Below are positions 41,662-50,760 of a stretch of 64,000 bases of DNA, in pieces; position 1 is the first letter of the stretch; each line of letters begins with the position of its first letter. Made by a program: the position numbers and the translations under genes. The DNA comes from Gracilaria gracilis (taxonomy: Eukaryota > Rhodophyta > Florideophyceae > Gracilariales > Gracilariaceae), in NCBI GenBank assembly GCA_030374805.1, contig JARGSG010000253.1, positions 1 to 64,000 of the forward strand, given 5' to 3'. Below the pieces are notes generated by a model that saw only the letters and a list, made by a program, of their open reading frames with translations, had not been told where the DNA came from and ran no database searches.

Positions 41662-43060
41662 ATGTCGTCGTCGTCGCCCGCACCCGCACCCGCACCCGCC
41701 GCCGCCGCCGCCGTCGTGCCGCTGCGCGCCGCCGTGCAAAACTACGCGTGGGGGCTACGCGCCGACCGCGACAGTCTGGTGGCGCGTCTGCACGCGCTCA
41801 ACGCCGGCGCGTCGGTCTCGCCCGCCGCGCCGTACGCCGAGCTCTGGATCGGCACGCACGCCTCCGGCGCCGCGCACGTCATGGCCGAGCCGGCGCTCCC
41901 GCTGGCCGAGTTTGTGCGCCGCAGCGCGCACGCGCCCATCCCGTTCCTGCTCAAGGTGCTCAGCGTGGCAAAGCCGCTCAGCATCCAGGCGCACCCGCAC
42001 AAGGCGCTTGCGCGCCGCCTGCATGCCACCAACCCCGCCGCTTACAAGGACGATAACCACAAGCCGGAGATGTGCGTCGCGCTCACGGGTACGTCAAACT
42101 CTCACATCCTCACCCCCCCCTCCGTCTGCTTGTGTGCATCGCTCGCCGCGCCACTAACACCGTCGTGTACACACACTGCGTCAAGACTTTGAGGGCATGT
42201 GTAGCTTCCGCCCGGTCGAGGAGATCCTCGCCCATCTGCGTGCCCACTCCCACCTTTCCGAGCTGTGCGACGGCCACGCCTTCACCGCCGCTGTCTCCGC
42301 TTCGTCCGCTGCCGACCAGAAGAAGGCCGCGCTGCGTCACCTCTTCTCCACCCTCATGAACGCCTCTTCAGACGCCGTCAGCTCCGCGCTCCACGCCATG
42401 CACAAAAAGCTCAAGCTGCTCCCCAATACCACCGACGCCGATCAGCTCTTCATGCAGCTGCTGCATCACTACCCGGCCGACGTCGGTTGCTTTGCCGCCT
42501 ATTTGCTCAACTACGTGCACATCAAGCCGGGCCAGGCCTTCTTCATGGCCGCCAACGAGCCGCATGCGTACCTGCTGGGTCAGTGCGTCGAGATCATGGC
42601 CTGCAGTGACAACGTCGTGCGCGCCGGACTCACGCCCAAGTTCAAGGATGTGTCCACCCTCATCGACATGCTCACGTACCAGGACGCCTATCCACACATC
42701 ATGCACGGCACCGCCGTCGACCAGTACTCCAAGCTTTATCAGCCGCCTGTGCACGAGTTTCAGCTCATCAACACCGTGCTGCCGCCGGCCACCACCCACA
42801 CCCTGTCGCCGCTGCGAGGCCCCACCATCATCTTGTGTTTGGACGGCTGCGGCTGGCTTTGCCAATCGAGCACCTCGTCGGAAGCTAGCCACCAACAGCA
42901 CGCGCTGGCACCCGGTCGCATTTACTACGTGCCCGACTCTGTGTCGCTCGTTGTACAAGCAAAAGGCTCCGCCGTGGCTGGCGCCTCTTCCCCGCACCTG
43001 GTCCTTTTCCGCGCTAGTGCTAATCAAAGTAAACTCGTTGCGGCCAACGCAGACGAGTAA
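41662..43060 (+). CDS. Mannose-6-phosphate isomerase, type I (two exons)
   Basis: The joined product has 433 residues: exon 1 is 41662-42088, the intron 42089-42185 and exon 2 42186-43060. The splice gives ALT-D-FEGMCSFRP, which matches the family where the unspliced frame runs into a stop. The zinc ligands of type I isomerases are visible as Gln109 and His111 in SIQAHPHK, Glu136 in HKPEM and His269 in NEPHAYL. The start YAWG block and the KPLSIQAHPHK and GQAFFMAANEPHAYLLG motifs are intact. The enzyme interconverts fructose-6-phosphate and mannose-6-phosphate in the cytosol, feeding GDP-mannose for glycans and, in algae, sulfated cell-wall polysaccharides. A Pro-Ala run (6-18) extends the N-terminus. 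The gene converges on the next gene with only 23 bp between stop codons. Confidence 0.97.
42089..42185 (+). other. Spliceosomal intron in the mannose-6-phosphate isomerase gene
   Basis: This is a 97-bp phase-1 intron with donor GTACGT, acceptor TCAAG and a CACTAAC branch-point-like site at 42152-42158, about 28 bases before the acceptor. Confidence 0.9.
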
Positions 43061-43083
43061 ACGCTGCGCCAGCGCTGCTTTTA

Positions 43084-43707
43084 TTATTCGGTGCATTCGG
43101 CTATCACGTGCAACGTTTGCGGCGTTGGCGAGTAGCTTTCGAAATCGCCGCTCGACCCCTTGTCTTCGTCGATGCTCGGCGGCGGTTTGCGCTTGTTGTT
43201 GCCGCTGCTGACAAACTGCGCCGTCGGGCGCAGCAGACAGAAGCTGGCGGCCGTGGGTTCGAGCCACACCGTGAACATTTGCTTTCCCTGCCGGAGCACT
43301 TGCGGCGCCTCGAGCGCGCCCGGCTTGGCATTCATGGCGCCCACGCGGTACACCCTTTCGATGTGCTCGTACAGCCAGTGCTTGAGCAACTGCAGAGAGT
43401 GGCTCAGTTCGAGCTCCGTTTGCGGAAAGGCGCGCGGCACGCTGCTTGGCGCTTGTTCTGAGCTGGCGCTTGTGCGTTTTCTCTTTGAACGAAAGATGAC
43501 GGGCAACACGTCTGTTTTGCTCACTTGAAGATGTGAACGTTTGGTGACCCACTTGGAGGTATTCATCGTTTGGTAGTACTGATGCAAGTGACGGGGCTGT
43601 ATGGAGTAGGGGTCACACAAAGGGAAGGGAGTTAGTATATTGAACGACAGCACAAGCTGTTTGACCGACATGACGTAGCTTGCTTGCGTCTCAGCTCTCA
43701 TAATCAT
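43084..43707 (-). CDS. Protein of unknown function converging on the isomerase gene
   Basis: This is a 207-residue frame if it starts at the ATG at 43705-43707. Internal ATGs at 43669-43671 and 43561-43563 (MNTSKWVTKRSHLQ, in a good AxxATG context) are plausible and would give about 195 or 159 residues. The centre has KSRKRKRTSASSEQAPSS-like basic disorder. It is followed by a folded-looking segment (LELSHSLQLLKHWLYEHIERVYRVG, GKQMFTVWLEPTAASFCLLRPTAQF) and an acidic Ser/Pro-rich tail. There is no signal peptide. I do not recognise a family. The TFIIIC/SAGA-like small nuclear proteins have similar composition, but no motif supports that. Confidence 0.55.
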   Translation of the reverse strand: MIMRAETQASYVMSVKQLVLSFNILTPFPLCDPYSIQPRHLHQYYQTMNTSKWVTKRSHLQVSKTDVLPVIFRSKRKRTSASSEQAPSSVPRAFPQTELELSHSLQLLKHWLYEHIERVYRVGAMNAKPGALEAPQVLRQGKQMFTVWLEPTAASFCLLRPTAQFVSSGNNKRKPPPSIDEDKGSSGDFESYSPTPQTLHVIAECTE

Positions 43708-44582
43708 CCCGCATTGAAGCGCTCGCTTGCACAACAATCCCGAATGGAGTGAAATGCGGCGTGGTTGGATATGCCGATCTCCAAACAGCGGTACTGCTTG
43801 GCATGCGAATACCGAGTGAAAAGCAGCCGTGGTTTGGATGTGTACCCGAAATGTGTTGCGTCGAGAGGCTTTCCTAGAACAGCAATTTTGACATCATCGA
43901 CAGCAGAGCTACGCCATGTGCAGTGAGGAACGGGGGTGGTTGTCGCTTACCGTTTGAGATCAATGCGAAAGGGCGACGATGAAATGCTTGTTGCTCACAT
44001 GGCTATACATCATGATGGCATCGCAGCGCACTCGTAGCTGATGCGTATGTGCGCGGGGGGGGGGGGGGGGCTCTTTCCTTGCCGACCCACTTCACCTCGT
44101 GCGATGCTGCTTGCACACCACCGTTTTACCGTTGGCCAACTCCCGCCGAGGTTGGCTTGCGCTTCGTTCCTTCTCGCCGATCGCAACTCACATCATTTCA
44201 AAAACGAATGCATCCACTGTAAAGCACACTCGTTTCATGCTGTAAGTATTTGACGCGTGTACACGTACAGTGAGCTTGCATTTAAAAATACGGTTGGTAT
44301 CCATATCCCATACACTTCATGCAACGGTACCGTCGGTACACGAGTGCACACTGTGCACTGCACAGAGCACACAAGGCGCACTCGCACACATTGAATGCTG
44401 CCATAGGCAATAGCTCATGATACCTTGTACCGAAGGTAGATTCAGTCACAAGGAAAAAAGAGCGATATGTACAGTTTACCATTCTTGAACAACGAAAACA
44501 GCTGTGTGTAGCTAGAAGCTAAGTTTCCATTCTGCTGGTCGCCAAACATACCGCCTCAGCTTTGCTCAACAAGCGCACTCAA
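43708..44582. other. Intergenic stretch with a G16 run
   Basis: No gene is supported. A run of 16 G lies at 44055-44070. Several short inverted and direct repeats of GTGCAC type occur near 44340-44380. TAGCTACA (minus strand, about 44505-44512) lies 70 bp past the flavodoxin stop and is a candidate 3'-end signal. Confidence 0.45.
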
Positions 44583-45257
44583 TTAAACACCAGCCTCCTG
44601 CGCAACCTGCTCGCACCAACTTTTCACGCGATCCTCCGTCTCGACGCCGGCATTCACGTGATCAATTGCCAACCCCAGAAACATTCCGTCTCTGACCGAC
44701 TTGCTTTCCGAGAAGTCGCACCCGTCCTCCGCCGTGTACCCGATCATCTTGGCGCCCATCTTCTGGAAGCCGTCGTGCATTTCTTCGATGGCATCACAAA
44801 AATTGTCGCCATACCCAACACCGTCGCCCAGCCCGAACACCGCCACGGGCATATCGCTCAGCTCAATGTTCTCAAGCTCGCCGTACAAGAACTCGTCCCA
44901 TTCCGTCCCTGTGCGCTCCGTGTGTGCGCCAGTGTTCCAGGTGGGCGCGCCCACCACCAGCGCCTCGTACTCGCATATGGCCGCGGCATCCACGTCGGAT
45001 ATCTCCTTTGGGTCGTCTGCCTTTGAGCCGAGGCAGTCCTTGCACATGGCAGCAACCTCTTCTGTGTTGCCGGTCACGCTGGAGTAAAGAATACCGATCT
45101 TCATCGCCGCGCCCGGAAAATGGCGCACCGCGCAACCGCCCTTTCGAACATTCACTTTCTGCGGCCTGTGCACGAACGAAGTGGTGTGTAGCTTGTGCAT
45201 GGACGCGCGAGATGCATGTGACAGCACGGGCGTCACACAATTGAAAGCCGCAACCAT
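44583..45257 (-). CDS. Flavodoxin, long-chain, with plastid presequence
   Basis: This is a 224-residue protein from the ATG at 45255-45257; the longer frame starts at TTG. Residues 1-51 are a Ser/Arg/Lys-rich presequence with few acidic residues, so import into the plastid is likely. The mature part begins MKIGILYSSVTGNTEEVA, with the FMN phosphate loop at 59-65. WNTGAHTERTGTEWDEF holds the first flavin-stacking loop, and GLGDGVGYGDNFCDAIEEMH the second. The insertion typical of long-chain flavodoxins and the end ESKSVRDGMFLGLAIDHVN...RVKSWCEQV agree with algal and cyanobacterial proteins. Flavodoxin replaces ferredoxin as electron carrier from photosystem I when iron is scarce. The protein is acidic and complete. 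A TATA box lies about 127 bp upstream. Confidence 0.97.
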   Translation of the reverse strand: MVAAFNCVTPVLSHASRASMHKLHTTSFVHRPQKVNVRKGGCAVRHFPGAAMKIGILYSSVTGNTEEVAAMCKDCLGSKADDPKEISDVDAAAICEYEALVVGAPTWNTGAHTERTGTEWDEFLYGELENIELSDMPVAVFGLGDGVGYGDNFCDAIEEMHDGFQKMGAKMIGYTAEDGCDFSESKSVRDGMFLGLAIDHVNAGVETEDRVKSWCEQVAQEAGV

Positions 45258-45383
45258 TTCTGCAGCAGCGTAAAACGTTCTGGCCGGATGAGCAGATGAA
45301 TCGCGCGCGAGAAGCACAGATGCACTGAAAAGCAAGCCAACCGTGATGTGCTCTCAAGTGGCTATGGGACCGGACCGGTGAAG

Positions 45384-45394
45384 CCTTATAAACG
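45384..45394 (-). promoter_or_regulatory. TATA box of the flavodoxin gene
   Basis: The minus strand reads CGTTTATAAGG, about 127 bp upstream of the flavodoxin ATG. Confidence 0.55.
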
Positions 45395-46245
45395 CCGCGC
45401 GTGAGTGGTAGTGGAGCACATCTGTCCCTGTGGCTCCCCGAGATCTTCGGGAGATGAGGAGCAGTGTGTGAGACCCTCACTGAGAGAGCCACACCAACCT
45501 CACAAACTCGCGAACGGCCTCATCATGGTGTAGCCTTACTGAGCTCATCATCTAACGGCGTGTTCGCGAAGCGGCAAAACACGAAACCCGCACGAATAAG
45601 CAACCCTTGGACAGGCGCTGTGCTTGTTGTGTGCTCCTTGCCGTGGCGTGAACATCGCCCGTTGGCGGCTTTAATTGGCAAACACGGACGAAGTCTTGCG
45701 GCCGGCACGCGGGCGCACAGTGAGTGACGCCGTTGTGGGGTGTCAGCACGAGCACTGCCGCATTTGCGCTCATGGATGATCCCTGCATGAAAATGAACAT
45801 GCCTCCATCCCCTTTCGTGTTTATAGCGTTAGGAACGCTACCCTTGGTACCTTCGGACGTGTACTATACAGTAGATAGATAGGCTGTGGACAGCAACCGG
45901 GTCGGCAATGCCAAAACACGCTGTTTTTGACTCTTCTCGTTTACCCTGCCCTTTGTAGCCCACTGTTTGTAATGATGCTGGACAGTAGCGCTCAAGCACG
46001 CTCATTTGAGCGACGCTACGCTCACATGCCTCATCAACACAACCCGCCCCCTAAACAATAGCACCATGAATGGCTTCTGGTTCTAACCGTCCTAAACAGT
46101 TGCACCCAACTCCCTCTACTAGCTCTTAGTTTCTACTCATTCGCTCAAGCCTGTTGCATTCGGATGCATAGTAAAGGGTTACTTTTAGAACTTGCATACA
46201 CCTTATATATTTACCAACGCAATCAAACGCTTCATCTGGCTCTTG
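45395..46245. other. Intergenic stretch between flavodoxin promoter and Rieske-like gene
   Basis: No gene is supported. A near-palindrome around CCCGAGATCTTCGGGAG lies at about 45437-45453 in the upstream flank of flavodoxin. The last 60 bp hold the AT-rich 3' end of the Rieske-like gene (GGTGTATGC on the minus strand). Confidence 0.45.
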
Positions 46246-46969
46246 TCAGTAGTAGGAACCGTCTGCCTTGCCTGAGGCATCCAAAATGCCCTTCCAATAC
46301 TTTTGCTCGTATTGCGCCCTGGCATTCACGTTAACAAGCACTTGTATCATTCCCATGGATTCCCTCACTTGATATGAGGGCACCGCAATGGCATCAGGAA
46401 ACAGCAAACGAAGAACACTAGAAACTATCAGCGGAGAAGGAAGCCAACTGTTCCTGTCTTTCACCTGTCCCGTGCTGACGTCGAACAACGTCCCATTCTG
46501 CGGGCACTTAATGTAGAAGCCACTCTGCCACAAATCAAACCAAAACAACACATGTGGTTAGCAACAACAGACTGCAGACTGCAGGTGCATACATCTTTGA
46601 CTCGTGAAAGACACAGAAACGTACGCTGTCTTCCGCAACTTCCAAACCGCTAAGAGGAACTCCCAGCGGCGGTCCCTTGTTTCCAAGTGCAAACACTTCG
46701 CCGTTCGGTGCGCAGGCAATGCACACGTCGAGGCCTGCAAGGAATACGCCCTTTGTTCTTCCTGCTCTTATTTCAGAAATAGGTATCGCATCCACCCATG
46801 CAAGTTGCTCCGGCACGGGATCGGCGCTGGCCGTGCACACTGGGATACCACGAACTTGTTTCGGTGTGCGTTTTGCCAGAGTCCTGCTTTTACATGTGTC
46901 TCGAAAGGAACAGGTTTTGAGTGAAACACAGCCAGTTCCTATTGCGCCGATGAAGCATGCTGATACCAT
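46246..46969 (-). CDS. Rieske-fold plastid protein lacking iron-sulfur ligands (two exons)
   Basis: Exon 1 is 46625-46969, the intron 46525-46624 and exon 2 46246-46524, giving 207 residues. I chose the ATG at 46967-46969; the frame upstream starts at GTG. Residues 1-48 look like a plastid transit peptide. The Rieske-type body runs GVFLAGLDVCIACAPNGEVFALGN (74-97), then NKGPPLGVPLSGLEV, then FYIKCPQNGTLFDVSTGQV. A true Rieske protein has C-x-H and C-x-x-H at these places. Here the first pair is Gly99 and Pro101, and the second is Cys122 and Asn125, so three of four ligands are gone while the surrounding fold motifs (LG-PL, GT-FD--TG) stay. It should not hold a 2Fe-2S cluster. The 90-residue tail has a hydrophobic stretch (PLIVSSVLRLLF) and no known motif. 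Its role is unknown. Confidence 0.8.
46525..46624 (-). other. Spliceosomal intron in the Rieske-like gene
   Basis: This is a 100-bp phase-0 intron with donor GTACGT and acceptor TTTGTGGCAG. Removing it joins VAEDS to SGFYIKCP without extra residues. Confidence 0.85.
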
Positions 46970-47888
46970 TTTGCTCTTCAGCGAACACTTGCAAGGAGAC
47001 AGGGCCTTGGGCTGTGATGCGCGCAATGTCTGGCCCTTGACCTGCAGCCGCTTCGATATCACAGCTTTTACCGGCTTCGAAGCAGCTGTGTCAGTTGGCT
47101 AAAAACAAAATGGTTTAACGGCAGCATTTCCGGGTGAGGTGAATGAAAGCGTTTCGGAGCAACCGTCATTGATGCGCAAAGCCAGTTTTTGTTCTACCGC
47201 CAACAATTGAAGAAGTGCGTATCTTGCGAGACTCTTCAACTACATTAATTCTTGCGGCAAGCTGCTCGACATCTCGCTGCCTTCCTCTCCTCCCGAATTT
47301 CTTCCTGCGGCATGCCGCACGAAGTGGGTTGAACATGAAAGTAATTCTGTCTGTAGTCATTTCTACAATCGACCAACTTCATCTTCTCGGTTAGCATCCC
47401 GATGAAAACAATAATAAATTATAAAATTAAATGACTCAGGAAGAATTAAAGAAATAGATATATCTGTGATGCTCCTGTTTCTGGACCTCAGAGCTTGATC
47501 TTCTCTTCGATGGTTGTGCCACTACTGTACCGTTGCACTATCGGTCATCTTCAGAAAACCTATGTGTCGATGTATCGCGTGTTCTTGCAGTTTTCGAGCG
47601 GCTTTCAGGCTCCTGAGCACCCCTTGAGAGTACCCGAGCACACTGAAAGAGATGATCCATAAAAGCTGTATCTATCCCCTTGCAACTTCTCAGACCAGCG
47701 CATACCGTCTCCTTCGCCCAGTCCGTACCACAGTCTTCGAGGAACAGGAGAATTTTTGACGCGTTCGAGGTCTTTTCTTTGTCATTCCCCTGGTCCTCAT
47801 CGATTGTTTAATGGCACCATTAGATGTATCGGCAACAGAAAAACATGTGTGGCTTGCGTTCACCCCGGCCGCGTTACCTGGAGCAAAC
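46970..47888. other. Divergent intergenic stretch
   Basis: This separates the Rieske-like gene from the spliced orphan. Short minus-strand frames (47166-47360 and 47690-48019) show no motif. An in-frame ATG at 47811 could lengthen the orphan gene by 26 residues. AT-rich DNA lies at 47400-47470. Confidence 0.4.
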
Positions 47889-48675
47889 ATGGAATCATTC
47901 CGAACCCAGACAAGTACTGTGCCGACCATTACAAGCAGATTCAATGCACGAAGATTCGCACCTATCCATCCTCTCCGTTTCGCCAACTGCCGCAGCGCTA
48001 CCAAAGTGAAGTGCGTCATGGGTGAGACGTCAGGAGTGATTCAAAACGCAAGCGCTGCTATTCATGTGTCTTTTGAGAAAGTAAGTGTTAAATCTGGAAT
48101 AATCCAGAATTGTACTTCCAACCTCCTTTCCCTGTGATATAACTTTACTGACGGTTGAACTTTCCCCCTTTATAATTTCGAAGGCTTTGAAGGAGCTTAG
48201 GCGCCCCGACGGGCCGGCGACTCCATTCGTAAATTGTCGACAAATTGTGGCCGCTATTCTAGTCAGCAAAGGAACCCTGATTTCTGCCAGTCAATTCCTA
48301 GATGAAGTCCTCCGCTATCAGCACACTAACGAAAACTGCTCACTGCCCATGTTATCAATGCGTCAGAGGGAAATCGTACCGGCATTTGTTAAACTCGTTT
48401 ACTCCGTGGACACCTTTTTTGCTCTCACGCCGAGACAGCGGATGAAACTACCACAGCAATTTCGATCGGAACAATTTCATAATCTTCTTCGCCTGCAATC
48501 CCGCTTGAGACAGGGCCGGAGTGTGGCTTTAATGGCAATGGAAGAGTATCTGATGGATATATTTAATAGTTGCAACGAATTAGAAGTTGCTTCCAGACGA
48601 ACTCTTCCTAGGCGTTGGACGAATATTATCTCAAGTCTAGTTCTTGAACTGAAAGATTCAGTAGATTCCTCATAG
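47889..48675 (+). CDS. Spliced orphan protein with plastid-like presequence
   Basis: Exon 1 is 47889-48080, the intron 48081-48183 and exon 2 48184-48675, giving 227 residues. The join reads HVSFEK-ALKELRRPDGP in phase 0. The ATG at 47889 has a good context (aaacATGG) and opens a Ser/Thr/Arg-rich, acid-free segment of about 45 residues, as in plastid transit peptides. The mature part is helical: FVNCRQIVAAILVSKGTLIS, EIVPAFVKLVYSVDTFFALT and ALMAMEEYLMDIFNSC. I do not recognise a family, and there is no cofactor motif. The two-exon structure and conserved-looking frame on both sides of the intron argue for a real gene. Confidence 0.6.
48081..48183 (+). other. Spliceosomal intron in the spliced orphan gene
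   Basis: This is a 103-bp phase-0 intron with donor GTAAGT, acceptor TTCGAAG and a TTACTGAC branch-like site near 48143-48150. Confidence 0.65.
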
Positions 48676-49123
48676 AATTGTATTAAATGTGCCTCTCCTT
48701 CCGTCCATTTCGAGACTTTTCTCTTCTTCGGAGCACTTGACAATTGCCCTTCACAAAGGGATTGTCTTCGAGAAGAGGCTTGGATTGGATAGCAAACTTG
48801 TAAGGCACATAGATCTGACACTCTTCTGTGCCCACAAATTCAATCAGCAAGTGTATGCACTTCCACTTCTTTAGTACTTAATTAGTCGCAACGCTCAACT
48901 CGCATTTCGGCGTGCTCGGTAGCACCGATTGGAAGTTCAGGCCGATTAATCAAATACCTGGTCCTCATTAATCTACCCAATCTACGCCCGTGTTGAAAAG
49001 ACATCCTGGTTTACGTACCGTTGGCACCTCAGATACAAGACGTTTTATGATTGTAGGGGTTCAGCAAGTAGTTTTTCTGTTCCTACTGCCGTTCATTGTC
49101 TCGAAGAATAGGTGAAATAGATA
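48676..49123. other. Convergent intergenic stretch
   Basis: No gene is supported. The frame at 48689-48874 is short and lacks motifs. Confidence 0.4.
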
Positions 49124-50218
49124 CTAAAGCCTCCATCGAAGACTACGCGATTTCGTCAAATCGGACGAAACGACAAACTGTTCTTTCTCCAAGTGCCTCT
49201 GAGAAACCACTGGATTCTTGCATCCCAAGAATCTTTCAGGGAGAACAGTTTTCTGTGGCCAATGCAAAGGGTTGCTAATGTCAAAGCATATCTGAGAGCG
49301 AAAGAAAAACCTCGGCACCACTGCGAGCAAGGATAGAGCAGATACCGTTAAGAATGCATAGAGAAATCCGTCTGGCACAATCGTAGCATCGACCTCATTT
49401 CTGAAATCACACATACCCACACCCTCCGTAGTGAACACTTCTCGACGTAGCGAGATTGGATTTGGCCATGACTGGGAGAATAGGATCACCGCCCTCCTCG
49501 CAAACTCGTTTTCCAGTCCAGTGAAGTCGAAGTATACATCGGTGTGCCAAACGGGTAAAAGGTTTCTATTGTTAGTCACATTCGACAGGATCGAAGTATT
49601 AGACGAGTAGGTGAAGGTCACCCTTGTCCCATTTGTATACAAGAACGCACAAGCTTCAGTTTGGTCCTCAGGTGCAGCTTGCTCGGGATAGACCGCACAC
49701 CCTGTGAAGAAATCAGCAGGAAGAGGCTCAGGTGGGGCGTCGTTGGGCGAAAACGAATACAACAAGTCCGTGCATTGAGTTACAAATTCTTCACCGTCAC
49801 GGAACAGATTCCCCGCTCTTTGTTGAATGACAGTGCTATTCGCGTCAGTACCATTCATGTCAAGGCATCGAAGTAGAATGATGCTCGACAGAGATGTTGA
49901 ATTGCTGAAGCCTTGTCGTCTCCCCCCAGAGCTCAGAGAAGTACAATTCCTTTTCTCCCATCTAGTCAAAATCGTGGGGTCGCTGGAAAACGAGATGAGG
50001 ACTTCGAGGATGATGAAAATTGCCGTGGTAGCAGCGAATAGCAGCCTCGTGCGAGTTTGGTGGTTTCGCACATTAATCGATGCGCGTCTTTGAAGCGATT
50101 TACTCTCGAAAAAACAATTCCAGCGCAGTGCGCCGGATAGGAGGGCAACTTCGGAGGCGGCGGAGATAAATGTGAAGATGAGACTGACATACTGTGACTT
50201 AAGCTGGAAAACCACCAT
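49124..50218 (-). CDS. Three-helix membrane glycoprotein, paralogue A of a head-to-head pair
   Basis: This is a 364-residue protein from the ATG at 50216-50218. Hydrophobic helices lie at about 10-31, 59-77 and 284-306. The loop between helices 2 and 3 (about 200 residues) has seven N-glycosylation sequons (91, 106, 122, 127, 196, 207, 213) and six cysteines (92, 118, 149, 174, 190, 270) shared with paralogue B. It is therefore probably lumenal or extracellular and disulfide-bonded. The N-terminal helix block (LKSQYVSLIFTFISAASE), the HTDVYFDFTGLENEFA segment and the juxtamembrane SNPLHW-QK block are the best-conserved parts. The short C-terminus is basic and cytosolic by this topology. I do not recognise the family or any enzyme motif. 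A receptor, surface antigen or channel subunit is possible. Confidence 0.85.
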   Translation of the reverse strand: MVVFQLKSQYVSLIFTFISAASEVALLSGALRWNCFFESKSLQRRASINVRNHQTRTRLLFAATTAIFIILEVLISFSSDPTILTRWEKRNCTSLSSGGRRQGFSNSTSLSSIILLRCLDMNGTDANSTVIQQRAGNLFRDGEEFVTQCTDLLYSFSPNDAPPEPLPADFFTGCAVYPEQAAPEDQTEACAFLYTNGTRVTFTYSSNTSILSNVTNNRNLLPVWHTDVYFDFTGLENEFARRAVILFSQSWPNPISLRREVFTTEGVGMCDFRNEVDATIVPDGFLYAFLTVSALSLLAVVPRFFFRSQICFDISNPLHWPQKTVLPERFLGCKNPVVSQRHLEKEQFVVSSDLTKSRSLRWRL

Positions 50219-50760
50219 GTAGACTAGAAAAGAGAGGGAGAGGGAGCTGAAGTCAAGGCGGACGAATTGGAGCGATGTCCGTCATCTTCAAACACGGTCT
50301 CTTTGGAAATATATAGAGAAGGAAGAGAAAATATCCGTAAGCGGAGACATAACTAATCATACATTCCAACAATTCCTACTTGTGTAACATTGCTCCTTTA
50401 GGTGTTATACAGCAGATGAACAAAGCGGGGAATACACAACCCGGCTAACAATTATCCAAGTGTACAACCAACAGCAGAGTGTCCTGGGGTTTTGGTTTCG
50501 GCAGAGGGGAAACCAAGGCGTTTGTTTCGAGTAAAGAATGTCGTGCTGGAGACCGCCAGTTAAGCATACAGCAGAGACAGTTGCGCCCCGCTCGAAGCTG
50601 AGCTTGAAATAGTTAATAGTGTGGCTATAGAACGCGACTTCTAGCCACAAATATCTTGTAGAACCGTCCGCGGGTCTCCTTAAAAGCCCCACGAACAAAA
50701 GTTTAGGCCCAACCCGCCCCCCCCCCTCTATCATCTTTCTTCTTCGGTTCTGCAGTCAAC
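50219..50760. promoter_or_regulatory. Shared divergent promoter of the paralogue pair
   Basis: The two paralogues fire outward from this 542-bp region. It holds a TATA-like ATATATAG near 50311-50318 on the plus strand and a C-rich run at 50717-50728 shortly before the paralogue B start. The frame at 50405-50734 on the minus strand has no motif. Confidence 0.4.
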
